Below, piece by piece: positions 44,776 through 54,196 of a stretch of DNA of 64,000 nt. Position 1 is the stretch's first letter. The number at the start of each line of letters is the position of its first letter. Source of the DNA: Oceanospirillaceae bacterium ASP10-02a (GTDB taxonomy: Bacteria > Pseudomonadota > Gammaproteobacteria > Pseudomonadales > Balneatricaceae). Location: contig CAJIZL010000013.1 of NCBI GenBank assembly GCA_905182035.1, positions 1 through 64,000 on the forward strand. The letters are read 5' to 3'. Made by a program: the position numbers and the translations under genes. The notes under the pieces are model-generated. The model did no database searches. It was given only the letters and a program-made list of their open reading frames with translations, and had not been told where the DNA came from.

Positions 44776-45683
44776 GTCTTTATTAGCTCCTTGAACCATG
44801 CGTCCACGAGGTAATTCATTGGCGCATTTTTTTTATGAATTACAGCATAATCAGTGGTGTAGTGGAAATGGCTCTCACACAGGGGTTTCATTTTACCTTG
44901 TTGTATCCATTGGGCAGCGTAATGGGTAGGTAAATAACCGATAAAACAGCCTGTCATAATAAGAAAGGCAACGCCTTCTCTATCGTTGGCAGTGGAGCTG
45001 GTTTTTAGCTTTTGATATTGAGTTTTTGTGGCCGCTGTTTGAGCGTAGGCTGGAGCCACAGCGGCATAATTTGGCACCAAGGGAATCACATCTTGTTGTT
45101 CGGCAATGTCAAATAATGGGTGGTGGTGACTGCAATACAGATTAGATTTCTCTTCATAAAGCGGCATGTACTCTAGTTCGGCAATTTTTCTTAGACGGGG
45201 AATAGCGCCCACATGTAAACGACCATCTAATACTGCCTTTTCAATCTCATTAGGCGGCATCATGCTAATGTTTATGCCAATGTCGGATGCCTGTAACTTT
45301 AATTGGCGTAGCGCATTAGTGATTTTCATGTGTGGTAGGGTGACAAGGGTGCCAGCAATTCCTATATTCAAGTCACCTTTGAGTTGGTCATGTAAGGCAT
45401 TAACCCGAGTGCGAAAGCCTTCTATAGAGGTGAATAATTGTAAAATGGCTTCATATACCTGTTGTCCTGCATCGGTTACAGAGAAACCCGCTCGCCCACG
45501 TTGACAGAGGCGTAACCCTAAGCGAGTTTCTAAATCCCCCATGGCCATACTAATAGCTGCCCGACTGATGTTAAGCTCAACTTCAGCTGCGGCAAAACCG
45601 CCTGCCTCAACAACTGTTCTGTAGATGCGTAATAGGCGCAAATCTATATCGGACAAGCGGCTTAAACCAAGGTGTCTTGACAT
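44772..45683 (-). CDS. LysR-family regulator
   Basis: 303 aa with N-terminal LysR winged helix (LLRIYRTVVEAGGFAAAEVELNISRAAISMAMGDLETRLG) and effector-binding domain. Overlaps the M24 gene's end by 4 bp; divergent from the omega-aminotransferase gene with 105 bp between that carries a dyad. Likely controls the aminotransferase-mmsA pair. Confidence 0.9.
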   Translation of the reverse strand: MSRHLGLSRLSDIDLRLLRIYRTVVEAGGFAAAEVELNISRAAISMAMGDLETRLGLRLCQRGRAGFSVTDAGQQVYEAILQLFTSIEGFRTRVNALHDQLKGDLNIGIAGTLVTLPHMKITNALRQLKLQASDIGINISMMPPNEIEKAVLDGRLHVGAIPRLRKIAELEYMPLYEEKSNLYCSHHHPLFDIAEQQDVIPLVPNYAAVAPAYAQTAATKTQYQKLKTSSTANDREGVAFLIMTGCFIGYLPTHYAAQWIQQGKMKPLCESHFHYTTDYAVIHKKNAPMNYLVDAWFKELIKT

Positions 45684-45704
45684 CGTAATTAGTTAACCAT
45701 TTAG

Positions 45705-45727
45705 TTAAGTTAGTGTAAATAACTTAA
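45705..45727. promoter_or_regulatory. Dyad in the LysR/aminotransferase promoter region
   Basis: TTAAGTTA, seven-base spacer GTGTAAA, TAACTTAA; two nearby GTTAA repeats (45691-45696 and about 45703-45708). Position between divergent genes fits a LysR operator. Confidence 0.5.
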
Positions 45728-45788
45728 TATTTAACTGTTTTAAATGCAAGCCTAAACTATATTTAATATTAACGATGGAGTTTCACCC

Positions 45789-47126
45789 ATGAGTTTTGAA
45801 TCATTGACTGGGGATTTGAGCCGCGAACAGCTCGAAGCCTATTGGATGCCGTTTACCGCTAACCGTCAGTTTAAAGAAAAGCCACGTATGATCGTGTCGG
45901 CTGAACAAAGCCATTATATTACTGCGGATGGCCGTCGTATTTATGATGGCCTTTCAGGCTTATGGTGTTGTGGTTTTGGTCATAATCGACCAGAAATTAC
46001 AGAAGCTGTGCATCAACAAATGAAAACCATGGACTATGCTCCAGCCTTTCAGTACGGTCATCCAAAGGCCTTTGAATTGGCAGACCGATTAGCCAAAATG
46101 ACACCAGAAGGTTTAGATTACGTGTTCTTTACTAATTCTGGTTCAGAATCTGCTGACACCTCATTAAAAATGGCCCGCGCTTATTGGCGTCAATGTGGTC
46201 AGCCCAGCAAAACTAAACTAATTGGGCGCAGTAAGGGTTATCATGGAGTAAACTATGGTGGCATAAGTGTTGGAGGCATAGCTGCTAATCGTAAGATGTA
46301 TGGCACTGGCATAGAAGCTGGTCATTTACCCCATACTTTGTTACCTCAAAATGCTTTCAGTAAAGGCTTGCCAGAACACGGCGTTGAACTCGCTGACCAT
46401 TTGTTAGAACAAATTGCGTTGCATGACGCATCAAATATTGCCGCTGTTATTGTTGAGCCTTTTGCAGGTTCAGCTGGTGTTGTTGTGCCACCTCAGGGTT
46501 ATTTACAGCGCTTACGTAAAATCTGTGATGACCACAATATATTGTTGATTTTTGATGAAGTAATTACTGGCTTTGGTCGTGCAGGTGCAGCTTTTGGTGC
46601 CGATGCATTTGGTGTGATCCCTGACATAATGAACCTTGCTAAAGCATTAACTAACGGCACAATTCCAATGGGTGCTGTGGTTGCAAAAAGTGAGATATAC
46701 CAAACATTTATGGATGCCGGGGGGCCGGAGTACATGGTGGAATTCCCCCACGGTTATACCTATTCTGGGCATCCTATAGCATGTGCTGCTGGTTTAGCCG
46801 CTATGGATATATTCGAGAATGACCAATTGGCCCAGCGCGCGGCAGACCTTGCTCCTCATTTTGAAGAGGCTATTCATAGCTTGAAAGGCTTAAACTATGT
46901 TAGTGACATTCGCAATTATGGTTTAGCAGGGGCTTTAACCATAGAATCCTATCCAGGCGAGCCTGCCAGACGTCCCTACGAAATTGCAATGAAGGCGTGG
47001 GATCTTGGTTTTTATGTGCGTTATGGTGGTGATACTATTCAGTTAGGGCCAAATTTTGTGAGTGAAAAAGAAGATATTACTCGTTTAATAAATGCTTTAG
47101 GTGATGCCATTCAAAGTTTGGACTAA
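45789..47126 (+). CDS. Omega-amino acid--pyruvate (beta-alanine) aminotransferase
   Basis: Class III PLP aminotransferase, 445 aa: YWMPFTANRQFKEKPRMIVSAEQSHYITADGRRIYDGLSGLWCCGFGHNR, YGGISVGGIAANRK, LIFDEVITGFGR, and the PLP lysine in MNLAKALTNGTIPMGAV. This is the omega-amino acid:pyruvate aminotransferase type that converts beta-alanine to malonate semialdehyde. Followed by a semialdehyde dehydrogenase. GGAG precedes ATG 45789. Confidence 0.92.
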   Translation: MSFESLTGDLSREQLEAYWMPFTANRQFKEKPRMIVSAEQSHYITADGRRIYDGLSGLWCCGFGHNRPEITEAVHQQMKTMDYAPAFQYGHPKAFELADRLAKMTPEGLDYVFFTNSGSESADTSLKMARAYWRQCGQPSKTKLIGRSKGYHGVNYGGISVGGIAANRKMYGTGIEAGHLPHTLLPQNAFSKGLPEHGVELADHLLEQIALHDASNIAAVIVEPFAGSAGVVVPPQGYLQRLRKICDDHNILLIFDEVITGFGRAGAAFGADAFGVIPDIMNLAKALTNGTIPMGAVVAKSEIYQTFMDAGGPEYMVEFPHGYTYSGHPIACAAGLAAMDIFENDQLAQRAADLAPHFEEAIHSLKGLNYVSDIRNYGLAGALTIESYPGEPARRPYEIAMKAWDLGFYVRYGGDTIQLGPNFVSEKEDITRLINALGDAIQSLD

Positions 47127-47230
47127 CCCCCCAGTTAGATATTTAGCCAATAGTGCTTTTGATATTGCAAGTGTACTATATTTCACCATATAACCAATTA
47201 AGTCCTAAATTTGGACAGTGAGGAAACAAA

Positions 47231-48721
47231 ATGCAAGTTGTAGGACATTTTATTAATGGCGTAATTGTTGCTGATACTCAGCGTGTACAAGACGTATTTA
47301 ACCCAGCTACTGGTAAGGTTGTGCGTCAAGTCGCCTTAGCCAGCAAAAGCACTGTAGAAGATGCTATTGCTGCAGCACAGGCAGCTTTTCCAGCCTGGCG
47401 AAATACTCCACCGCAAAAACGCGCTCGGGTGATGTTCCGCTTTAAGCAACTGCTCGAAGAAAATTCTGACAAAATATGTGCAGCCCTCACTAACGAACAC
47501 GGTAAAGTGCTAGACGATGCGTCTGGTGAGCTCATTCGTGGCATTGAAGTAGTGGAATATGCCTGTGGTGCACCTACATTGTTAAAAGGCGAACACAGCA
47601 AAAACGTTGGCCCAGCGATTGATAGCTGGTCTGAATTCCAACCCTTAGGTGTGGTTGCTGGCATTACGCCGTTTAATTTCCCAGCCATGGTGCCTATGTG
47701 GATGTTCCCAATGGCCATAGCTTGTGGTAATACGTTCATACTTAAGCCGTCTGAACGGGATCCAAGTGCGCCTCTACTTATTGGTCAGTTGCTTAAAGAA
47801 GCAGGTTTGCCAGATGGCGTGTTTAACATTGTTAACGGTGACAAGATTGCCGTGGACACAATTCTTGAAGATTCTCGTGTACAGGCGGTGAGCTTTGTAG
47901 GCTCTACGCCCATCGCTGAATATATTTATGCCACAGGCACTGCCAATGGCAAACGTGTGCAAGCCTTAGGAGGCGCTAAGAACCACGCTATCATAATGCC
48001 TGATGCAGATATGGATAATGCAGTAAACGCACTCATGGGCGCTGCTTATGGCTCTTGTGGCGAACGTTGCATGGCTATCTCTGTAGCTGTTTGTGTAGGT
48101 GATGCAGCTGCTGACGAATTGGTGGCCAAACTAAAACCTCAAGTAGAAGCGCTACGGGTAGGCAATGGTACCGATGTTAGCAACGAAATGGGGCCATTGA
48201 TTACTGCCGCAGCCCAAGAGCGTGTGCGTAGTCTCGTAGGTCAAGGTGTTGAGCAAGGAGCAGATCTCGTCGTGGATGGCCGCGGATTAGTTGTTGACGG
48301 ACATGAAAACGGCTTCTTTGTAGGGGGTTGTTTGTTCGACAAGGTCACCAAAGACATGGTGGTTTATCGAGAAGAAATATTCGGCCCTGTGTTATGCGTT
48401 GTCCGTGTTGATACTATGCAAGAAGCCATGCAGCTGATTGATGATCACGAATTTGGTAATGGTACCTGCATATTTACCCGTGATGGCGAAGCAGCGCGTT
48501 ATTTCACTGACAATATTAAAGTAGGTATGGTGGGTATTAACGTACCACTACCCGTGCCCGTTGCTTATCATAGCTTTGGTGGTTGGAAGCGTTCTTTGTT
48601 CGGTGATTTAGGTGCTCATGGCCCTGATGCCATTCGTTTCTACACTCGACGTAAGACGGTAACTCAACGCTGGCCTTCTAGTGGTGTCCGTGAAGGTAAG
48701 CAGTTCGCGTTTCCTTCTTGA
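47231..48721 (+). CDS. mmsA: CoA-acylating (methyl)malonate-semialdehyde dehydrogenase
   Basis: 496-aa aldehyde dehydrogenase: [31 protein letters not shown], catalytic Cys in [31 protein letters not shown]. The CGERCMA surrounding marks the MmsA/IolA type that makes propionyl- or acetyl-CoA from methylmalonate or malonate semialdehyde. With the upstream aminotransferase it would convert beta-alanine to acetyl-CoA. GAGG precedes ATG 47231; a terminator follows. Confidence 0.94.
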   Translation: MQVVGHFINGVIVADTQRVQDVFNPATGKVVRQVALASKSTVEDAIAAAQAAFPAWRNTPPQKRARVMFRFKQLLEENSDKICAALTNEHGKVLDDASGELIRGIEVVEYACGAPTLLKGEHSKNVGPAIDSWSEFQPLGVVAGITPFNFPAMVPMWMFPMAIACGNTFILKPSERDPSAPLLIGQLLKEAGLPDGVFNIVNGDKIAVDTILEDSRVQAVSFVGSTPIAEYIYATGTANGKRVQALGGAKNHAIIMPDADMDNAVNALMGAAYGSCGERCMAISVAVCVGDAAADELVAKLKPQVEALRVGNGTDVSNEMGPLITAAAQERVRSLVGQGVEQGADLVVDGRGLVVDGHENGFFVGGCLFDKVTKDMVVYREEIFGPVLCVVRVDTMQEAMQLIDDHEFGNGTCIFTRDGEAARYFTDNIKVGMVGINVPLPVPVAYHSFGGWKRSLFGDLGAHGPDAIRFYTRRKTVTQRWPSSGVREGKQFAFPS

Positions 48722-48745
48722 TCTAAAGTTTTAAGCAAAACCTAT

Positions 48746-48772
48746 AAAGCCTGGCACTTGCTGGGCTTTTTT
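48746..48772 (+). terminator. Rho-independent terminator after mmsA
   Basis: AAAGCC...GGCTTT stem with an internal TGGCA/TGCTG extension and a T-run (48767-48772). Confidence 0.7.
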
Positions 48773-48882
48773 ATAATCAATTTTACGCAAAGTGGCTTTA
48801 TTTATATCCATGACTTAAATTATGTCGTGGTTTACTTTAAAATCATATGCTCATCATTATTTACGTGCAGGCGATTTAAGTC

Positions 48883-49176
48883 ATGGGTTTATTATCTAAT
48901 ATTAAAGAATTCCTCTTTCGGCCAACCGAAGAAGGCTCTGACAAAAAAGGCGCTAGGGACAGCCAGCATCACGAACATAAAGGTTTTAGTATTGAAACCC
49001 AGCCGTTAAAAGAAGGTGGCAGTTTTCGAGTGCAGGGGTGGATTCGTAATGACGGTAAAGAGCATCACTTTATTCGTGCTGATCAGTCACACAGCATCGA
49101 AGGTTGTCACGAGTTAAGTTTATTCAAAGCTAAACAGTGCATTGATCAACTTGGCGATAGCATATTTAAATCATAG
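48883..49176 (+). CDS. HlyU-family small protein
   Basis: 97 aa resembling the HlyU domain family: MGLLSNIKEFLFRPTEE, EHKGFSIETQPLKEGGSFRVQGWIRND, EHHFIRADQSHSIEGC, and KAKQCIDQLGDSIF. Despite the HlyU name, function of this short family is not settled. The AGGCG before ATG 48883 is an acceptable ribosome-binding site. Followed 18 bp later by a TfoX-like gene. Confidence 0.85.
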   Translation: MGLLSNIKEFLFRPTEEGSDKKGARDSQHHEHKGFSIETQPLKEGGSFRVQGWIRNDGKEHHFIRADQSHSIEGCHELSLFKAKQCIDQLGDSIFKS

Positions 49177-49194
49177 TTCCAACAAGGGCATTTA

Positions 49195-49527
49195 ATGGCT
49201 TTTGACCAAGGTTTAGCGCAACGTGTTAGGGAACTGTTGGCTGACAACCCTTATGCCACAGAGAAGAAGATGTTCGGTGGTTTGGGTTTTATGATCTCTG
49301 GTAACATGTGTGTGGGTATTATGGGTGAAGGCATGGTAGTAAGGGTGGGCCCTCCCTGCTATGCTCATGCGTTAGCTCTGCCACATACACAGGAGTTTAA
49401 TTTTACTGGCCGACCTATGAAAGGTTGGGTTATGGTGGATGCCCACGGGCTTGCTGAGGACGAAGATTTGGCCCAATGGCTTGAGCGCGGCGAACAATTT
49501 GCTAGTGCTTTGTTGCCAAAACACTAG
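49195..49527 (+). CDS. TfoX N-terminal-domain protein
   Basis: 110 aa matching the stand-alone TfoX N-terminal domain family (DUF-type): QRVRELLADNPYATEKKMFGGLGFMISGNMCVGIM and FTGRPMKGWVMVDAHGL. It lacks the C-terminal domain of the competence regulator, so a competence role is not implied. AAGGG precedes ATG 49195. Convergent with the DoeD-like gene, 10 bp apart. Confidence 0.88.
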   Translation: MAFDQGLAQRVRELLADNPYATEKKMFGGLGFMISGNMCVGIMGEGMVVRVGPPCYAHALALPHTQEFNFTGRPMKGWVMVDAHGLAEDEDLAQWLERGEQFASALLPKH

Positions 49528-49537
49528 CGTATATTTG

Positions 49538-50941
49538 TTAACCCTTCCAATCACCACTACGGATGAGCTGATTCATCACTTTGTTAACAGCTCCATGAGC
49601 TCGTTCAACCATGCCGTCAACGTCATCTGGCGTTGCGATCAAAGGAGGGGCAAATCCTAAGATATCTCCATGGGGCATGGCCCTTGCAATCATGCCTTCA
49701 GCCATACATGCAGCTGAAATTTGTGGGCCAACTTTTAGGTTGGCATCAAACCCTTTACGCTGTTGTTTATTGGCTGCAAATTCTAATGCGTGGAGCATTC
49801 CCACACCGCGACTTTCTCCTACCAGTGGATGATCTGCAAAGGTTTGGGCCATTCGTTGTTGCATATAGTCACCCGTAGTTTTGGCATTAGCAGTGAGATT
49901 TTCGCGTTCAATAATGTTTAAGTTACACAAGGCAGCAGCTGCGCCGATGGGATGACCAGAATAGGTGTAACCATGGCCGATGGCTCCCCACTGGTCTGTG
50001 CCTTGCTCTAATACTTGCCACACCTTGTCTCCCACAATAACCCCCGAAAGAGGCTGGTAGGCCGATGTAAGACCTTTGGCTACGGTTATCAAGTCAGGTT
50101 TCATATCATATAAAATGGAACCAAAGTTTTCACCCAATCGGCCAAAACCACATACAACTTCATCGGCAATGAGCAGCACATCGTATTGATCAAGCACTTT
50201 ACGAATCGCGTTCCAGTAACCTTTTGGTGGTGGGATGATACCGCCGGTGCCCAACACTGGCTCAGCAATCATCGCCGCCACCGTGTCTGGGCCTTCTTCT
50301 AGAATCATCTTTTCTAACTCATTGGCACAGTGTTGAGAGAATTCCAATTCTGTCATATTGCTGTCTTCACGGCGGTAATAATGAGGCGCTAACGTGTGTT
50401 TTACTCGGTCTAATGGTAGGTCAAAATAGTTATGAAATAACGGTAAGCCAGTGAGTGAGCCAGAAGCAATGGTAGAGCCATGGTAGCCACGGTCGCGACT
50501 AATTATTTTCTTTTTATCGGTTAAACCACGGACGTTATTGTAGTACCAAACGAGCTTCATTTGAGTTTCGTTGGCATCACTGCCGGACATGCCGTAATAC
50601 ACTTTGCTCATGCCCGGCGGGCATAATTGAATGATACGTTCCGACAACTCAACAAGGGCCTCGTTGGTGTGGCCTACATAAGTGTGGTAATAGGCCAGTT
50701 GTTTTGCTTGTTCATAAATGGCCTCGGCCATTTCTTGACGGCCATAGCCGATGTTTACACAATACAGCCCTGCAAAGGCGTCGATCAGTTCTACACCCTC
50801 AGAATCGCGTATGCGAATGCCGTTACCACCGGTAATAATGCGGCCAGCTAAATCACCATCGGCATATTGTTTGAGGTGGGTTGAGGCGTGGAATACGTTT
50901 TTACGATCACTTGCCAGTAGGGCTTGGGTATCGATACTCAT
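49538..50941 (-). CDS. DoeD-like class III aminotransferase
   Basis: 467-aa PLP aminotransferase: ASTHLKQYADGDLAGRIITGG, YYGMSGSDANETQMKL, LLIADEVVCGFGRLG, PLP Lys in ITVAKGLTSAYQPLSGVIV, HGYTYSGHPIGAAAALCNL. Distinct from the beta-alanine aminotransferase above. Located downstream of doeB in the same direction (147 bp gap), it is best explained as the 2,4-diaminobutyrate aminotransferase of ectoine breakdown. AGGAG precedes ATG 50941. Confidence 0.88.
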   Translation of the reverse strand: MSIDTQALLASDRKNVFHASTHLKQYADGDLAGRIITGGNGIRIRDSEGVELIDAFAGLYCVNIGYGRQEMAEAIYEQAKQLAYYHTYVGHTNEALVELSERIIQLCPPGMSKVYYGMSGSDANETQMKLVWYYNNVRGLTDKKKIISRDRGYHGSTIASGSLTGLPLFHNYFDLPLDRVKHTLAPHYYRREDSNMTELEFSQHCANELEKMILEEGPDTVAAMIAEPVLGTGGIIPPPKGYWNAIRKVLDQYDVLLIADEVVCGFGRLGENFGSILYDMKPDLITVAKGLTSAYQPLSGVIVGDKVWQVLEQGTDQWGAIGHGYTYSGHPIGAAAALCNLNIIERENLTANAKTTGDYMQQRMAQTFADHPLVGESRGVGMLHALEFAANKQQRKGFDANLKVGPQISAACMAEGMIARAMPHGDILGFAPPLIATPDDVDGMVERAHGAVNKVMNQLIRSGDWKG

Positions 50942-51088
50942 GGAAAACTCCTATAGGGTTGATATGGTCCTACACACTGGGCTGCGAAACACTTATTAGC
51001 GTTGTCTTGTGCGTCTGTTCCAGTTAAACCATAAATGCTGGTTTGTTAGTTGTTACTGCATGCTCAATGCCAACTGCACAGACTGGTG

Positions 51089-52120
51089 TCATGGCTGGTA
51101 GTCCTTGGCACCACCAAGCACACTTGCTAGTACCACAATAACGTCACCAATTTCTGTCAGGGGAGCATGTCGACGACCAAGAACTATGCCGCTCATTTCA
51201 GCGTAGTAGTGGCTAGCAGGGGCGCCCGTGCGATGACGGTTATGTACGCTGGCGAGTAAATCACCATGCTTAACGTGCTCGCCAATGGCCACCATAAGTT
51301 CCAATACACCTTGGTCTTGGCTAACGTGATAACAGGATGCGCCTTTCATTTCTAATAGCTTTGTTGCTTGGGGTAGATCAGGCTCGCCAGCAATGATGCC
51401 GGTAAACTTAAGGAAGTTTTGTAGCCCCCGGTCGGCAATGGCCATCGAGCATGGAGTGGTGGTGCCGCCACCTCGCAACTCCGTTGTAACAAATACTTTA
51501 CCTTGGCTTTCAACGGCGGTGTCATAGAGTTGGGTAGCGTCGATGTCTACCATTAACAGGGTATAAGGCGCGCCAAATAATAAAGCACCATTGATACAGG
51601 TTTGTTCTTGGGTTTTATTCTCTAAACGATGGGCGGCAGCAAAGGGGACAAGGTCCAAAGTTTTACCACCAGAATGGATGTCTAGCGCATAATCACACAT
51701 AGGTACCAAAATACGATTAAAGTAGTCAGCAATGCGTTCGGTCAGGGTACCGCAAGGGTGACCTGGAAAAGCGCGGTTCATATTGCCAGCATCAATAGGT
51801 GATGTACGACTGCCGGCTTCAAAAGCAGGTTGGTTCATCATGGGCACAATGATGACACGGCCTTGTACCTGGGTTTCGTCAAGCCAGTTGGCTAACTTAA
51901 GTAGGCTTGTGGGGCCTTCATACTCGTCACCATGGTTGCCGCCAGTGAGCAACGCAGTGGGCCCATGACCATGCTTTATTTGACAAATTGGAATCATAAT
52001 ACTGCCCCAAGCAGAGCGATCACTGGAATAGGGCAGTTGCAAGAAACCGTGTTGTACACCATCGGCATTAAAGTCGATAGTGGCGCTAATGCTGCTGTTA
52101 GGTAATTGGTCAGAACTCAT
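51089..52120 (-). CDS. doeB: N-acetyl-2,4-diaminobutyrate deacetylase, DoeB-like
   Basis: 343 aa of the succinylglutamate desuccinylase/aspartoacylase family. Zinc site in LTGGNHGDEYEGPTSLL (His and Glu) and ALDIHSGG; conserved NMNRAFPG. Removes the acetyl group of N-acetyl-diaminobutyrate, the ectoine-hydrolase product. Starts 11 bp after the doeA stop, GTGAG before ATG 52120. Confidence 0.9.
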   Translation of the reverse strand: MSSDQLPNSSISATIDFNADGVQHGFLQLPYSSDRSAWGSIMIPICQIKHGHGPTALLTGGNHGDEYEGPTSLLKLANWLDETQVQGRVIIVPMMNQPAFEAGSRTSPIDAGNMNRAFPGHPCGTLTERIADYFNRILVPMCDYALDIHSGGKTLDLVPFAAAHRLENKTQEQTCINGALLFGAPYTLLMVDIDATQLYDTAVESQGKVFVTTELRGGGTTTPCSMAIADRGLQNFLKFTGIIAGEPDLPQATKLLEMKGASCYHVSQDQGVLELMVAIGEHVKHGDLLASVHNRHRTGAPASHYYAEMSGIVLGRRHAPLTEIGDVIVVLASVLGGAKDYQP

Positions 52121-52131
52121 AACGACTCACA

Positions 52132-53316
52132 TTATTTAATAAAAGTTGCTCTGCTGACATTGGCCAGTGGCTCACAACCGGTAGCCGTAACCAGTACAGA
52201 TTCGGTGGTCTCCATACCCCAAGTGTCCATCCAAAGGCCGGGCATAAAGTGAAAGGTCATGCCGGCTTCCAGTAGTGTGTCGTCACTGGGCCGCAGGCTA
52301 TAGGTGCGCTCGCCCCAATCTGGTGGATAGCTTAGGCCAATAGGATAGCCGCAACGAGCATCGCCACGATCGAACCCGTGTGTGGACAAGGTTTGCCTTA
52401 GGCTAGCGGCAATGTCTCCGAAACGTACACCAGGTTTGGCAATAGAAAGCCCGTTTTCTAGGCCCTCAAGCACTGCTTCTTCGGCTTTCATGTAGGTAGC
52501 ATCTGGTGTGCCTAAATAAACAGTTCTAGACAAGGGACAATGATAACGTTTATAACAACCGGCGATTTCAAAAAAAGTAGCCTCGCCAGACTTCATGGGG
52601 CGTGCATCCCATGTCAAATGAGGAGCCGAAGCATCAGCACCAGAAGGCAGCATAGGTACTATGGCTGGATAATCGCCAGCTAAACCATCTACACCACTGA
52701 TGCCAGCATGATAAATTTCTGCCACTAGCAGATGTTTTGGCAAACCTACGACAATTTTTTCACGAATAGTGTGGTGCATTTTACTGACGATGCGGCCTGC
52801 AATACGCATATACTCAATTTCTAGTGGCGATTTTGTTTTACGGCACCAGTTTACCAATCCCGTCGCATCCACTAGTTTAGCTTGAGGTAAACCCTTCACT
52901 AAAGCGGCATGACCTTGGGCAGTGTAATAATAGTTGTCCATTTCCACGCCTATGGTACCTGTGCCCCAACCCCGTTCTGGCAGTACTGTTGCACTGAGAT
53001 AATCCATAGCGTGATGAGGTGGGTTCATCACATAATGATCACCAAAACCACTGATTTGCTCTTCATCCATATACACCGTGCACCGTGCACCGTTGGCATC
53101 AATGCCGCGACCATACCAAACGGGTTCACCGATGGGGCCAACAATGACACATTGTGGGGTGTAAAATGACCAACCATCATAACCTGTAAGCCAAGAAATA
53201 TTGGATGGATCATGGCTTAGTAAGGTGTCAATACCCTGTTCAGCCATGCTTTGACGCACTTTTGCTAAGCGTTGGGCATATTCATCACGACTAAAATTCA
53301 AGGTCAGATCATTCAT
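52132..53316 (-). CDS. doeA: Ectoine hydrolase, DoeA-like
   Basis: 394-aa M24-fold hydrolase opening the ectoine ring to N-acetyl-diaminobutyrate. N-terminal part has LLSHDPSNISWLTGYDGWSFYTPQCVIVG and a TVYMDEEQISGFGDHYVM segment. The catalytic domain keeps a reduced metal set (FFEIAGCYKRYHCPLSRTVY, GYPIGLSYPPDWGERTYSL, FHFMPGLW, MGMETTESVLVT), as in DoeA rather than true peptidases. Directly adjacent to doeB; ATG overlaps the gntR stop. Confidence 0.9.
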   Translation of the reverse strand: MNDLTLNFSRDEYAQRLAKVRQSMAEQGIDTLLSHDPSNISWLTGYDGWSFYTPQCVIVGPIGEPVWYGRGIDANGARCTVYMDEEQISGFGDHYVMNPPHHAMDYLSATVLPERGWGTGTIGVEMDNYYYTAQGHAALVKGLPQAKLVDATGLVNWCRKTKSPLEIEYMRIAGRIVSKMHHTIREKIVVGLPKHLLVAEIYHAGISGVDGLAGDYPAIVPMLPSGADASAPHLTWDARPMKSGEATFFEIAGCYKRYHCPLSRTVYLGTPDATYMKAEEAVLEGLENGLSIAKPGVRFGDIAASLRQTLSTHGFDRGDARCGYPIGLSYPPDWGERTYSLRPSDDTLLEAGMTFHFMPGLWMDTWGMETTESVLVTATGCEPLANVSRATFIK

Positions 53317-54064
53317 CTAACATTTCCATCAAATTAGTAGGGTCGGCGCTTTTATCAAATCCCCAATTATCTTGGTAAAGCTGTTTAAGCTTGCGATAAT
53401 TAGCCATTAGGTAACTTTTTCTAATCGCAAAATAGACATCAATTTGGCCAAGATTTAGTGCCTTGATGAGTTGAGTAAGTTCTGTTTCTAAGCTCTGCTG
53501 TTCTATATGTAAGGCATCTTTGCTTGAATGTAATAACCACCAAAATCGGGTGGTGTTAAAATAGAGTTGGTTGGAAAATTGGGTCAAATGAGGGTCGTCG
53601 ATCAAGGTGCTGCTAAACTCGAACAGGTCCATGATTGCTTCTGATAAGCTTTGGTTAGTCCATTGGCTGGACTCAACTCGGCTTTGAAAACGCTGTAACC
53701 AGGCTACATCGTTGTCAATGATAGAATAGTGGTTTAGTCGAATCACCGTGTCATATAAATCAATGCGTAAATGGTAAATCGAGCGCAATTTCTGCCAATT
53801 CACATCGGTCACGTAGCTGCCTGCGCCATGGCGTGTATTAACCAAACCCTCCATTTCTAAACGATTTAATACCCACCGTATGGGAGTGCGGCTAACGTAA
53901 TAATCCTGTGCTAATTTCACCTCAGACAATCGCAGACCAGGTGCAAGTTGTAGGGTACAAATTCGGCGTCGTAAATGTTGTAAAATGTGTTCGTTAGATA
54001 ACCGTGGATTAGCCCCAATAGAGCTCAGTGAAACTGGTGGTAGTGGGGATGTAGCGAGCATCAT
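53309..54064 (-). CDS. GntR-family regulator of the ectoine operon
   Basis: 251 aa: winged helix LSEVKLAQDYYVSRTPIRWVLNRLEMEGLVNTRHGAGSYV and an FCD-like helical ligand domain. First gene of gntR-doeA-doeB, overlapping the doeA start by 8 bp. Two TGTATACA-type palindromes lie directly upstream, so it probably binds its own promoter and is released by an ectoine breakdown product. The well-known ectoine regulator EnuR is a MocR-type protein; this one is not. Confidence 0.88.
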   Translation of the reverse strand: MMLATSPLPPVSLSSIGANPRLSNEHILQHLRRRICTLQLAPGLRLSEVKLAQDYYVSRTPIRWVLNRLEMEGLVNTRHGAGSYVTDVNWQKLRSIYHLRIDLYDTVIRLNHYSIIDNDVAWLQRFQSRVESSQWTNQSLSEAIMDLFEFSSTLIDDPHLTQFSNQLYFNTTRFWWLLHSSKDALHIEQQSLETELTQLIKALNLGQIDVYFAIRKSYLMANYRKLKQLYQDNWGFDKSADPTNLMEMLDE

Positions 54065-54107
54065 TAGGTATCGACTATAGAGTGATGATTAAGACTAGCT
54101 AAATTAT

Positions 54108-54123
54108 TACTTGTATACAAGTA
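54108..54123. promoter_or_regulatory. 16-bp perfect palindrome upstream of gntR-doeAB
   Basis: TACTTGTATACAAGTA, containing TTGTATACAA, a known GntR/FCD-type operator pattern. It is 45-60 bp upstream of the gntR start, in a promoter-proximal position. Confidence 0.65.
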
Positions 54124-54170
54124 TTTATTTTTATCAGTTATTTAACCAATAAATAAATAAATTGATATTT

Positions 54171-54180
54171 TTGTATACAT
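54171..54180. promoter_or_regulatory. Second TGTATACA site upstream of gntR
   Basis: TTGTATACAT repeats the core of the 16-bp palindrome about 60 bp away, suggesting a pair of operator sites. It lies just after the Fe-S gene stop (54197). Confidence 0.5.
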
Positions 54181-54196
54181 AGATAAATTAGGTTTT

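Noticed and set aside
49195-49527. Competence regulator TfoX
   Set aside because: Only the N-terminal TfoX domain is present; the protein is a short family with unknown role.
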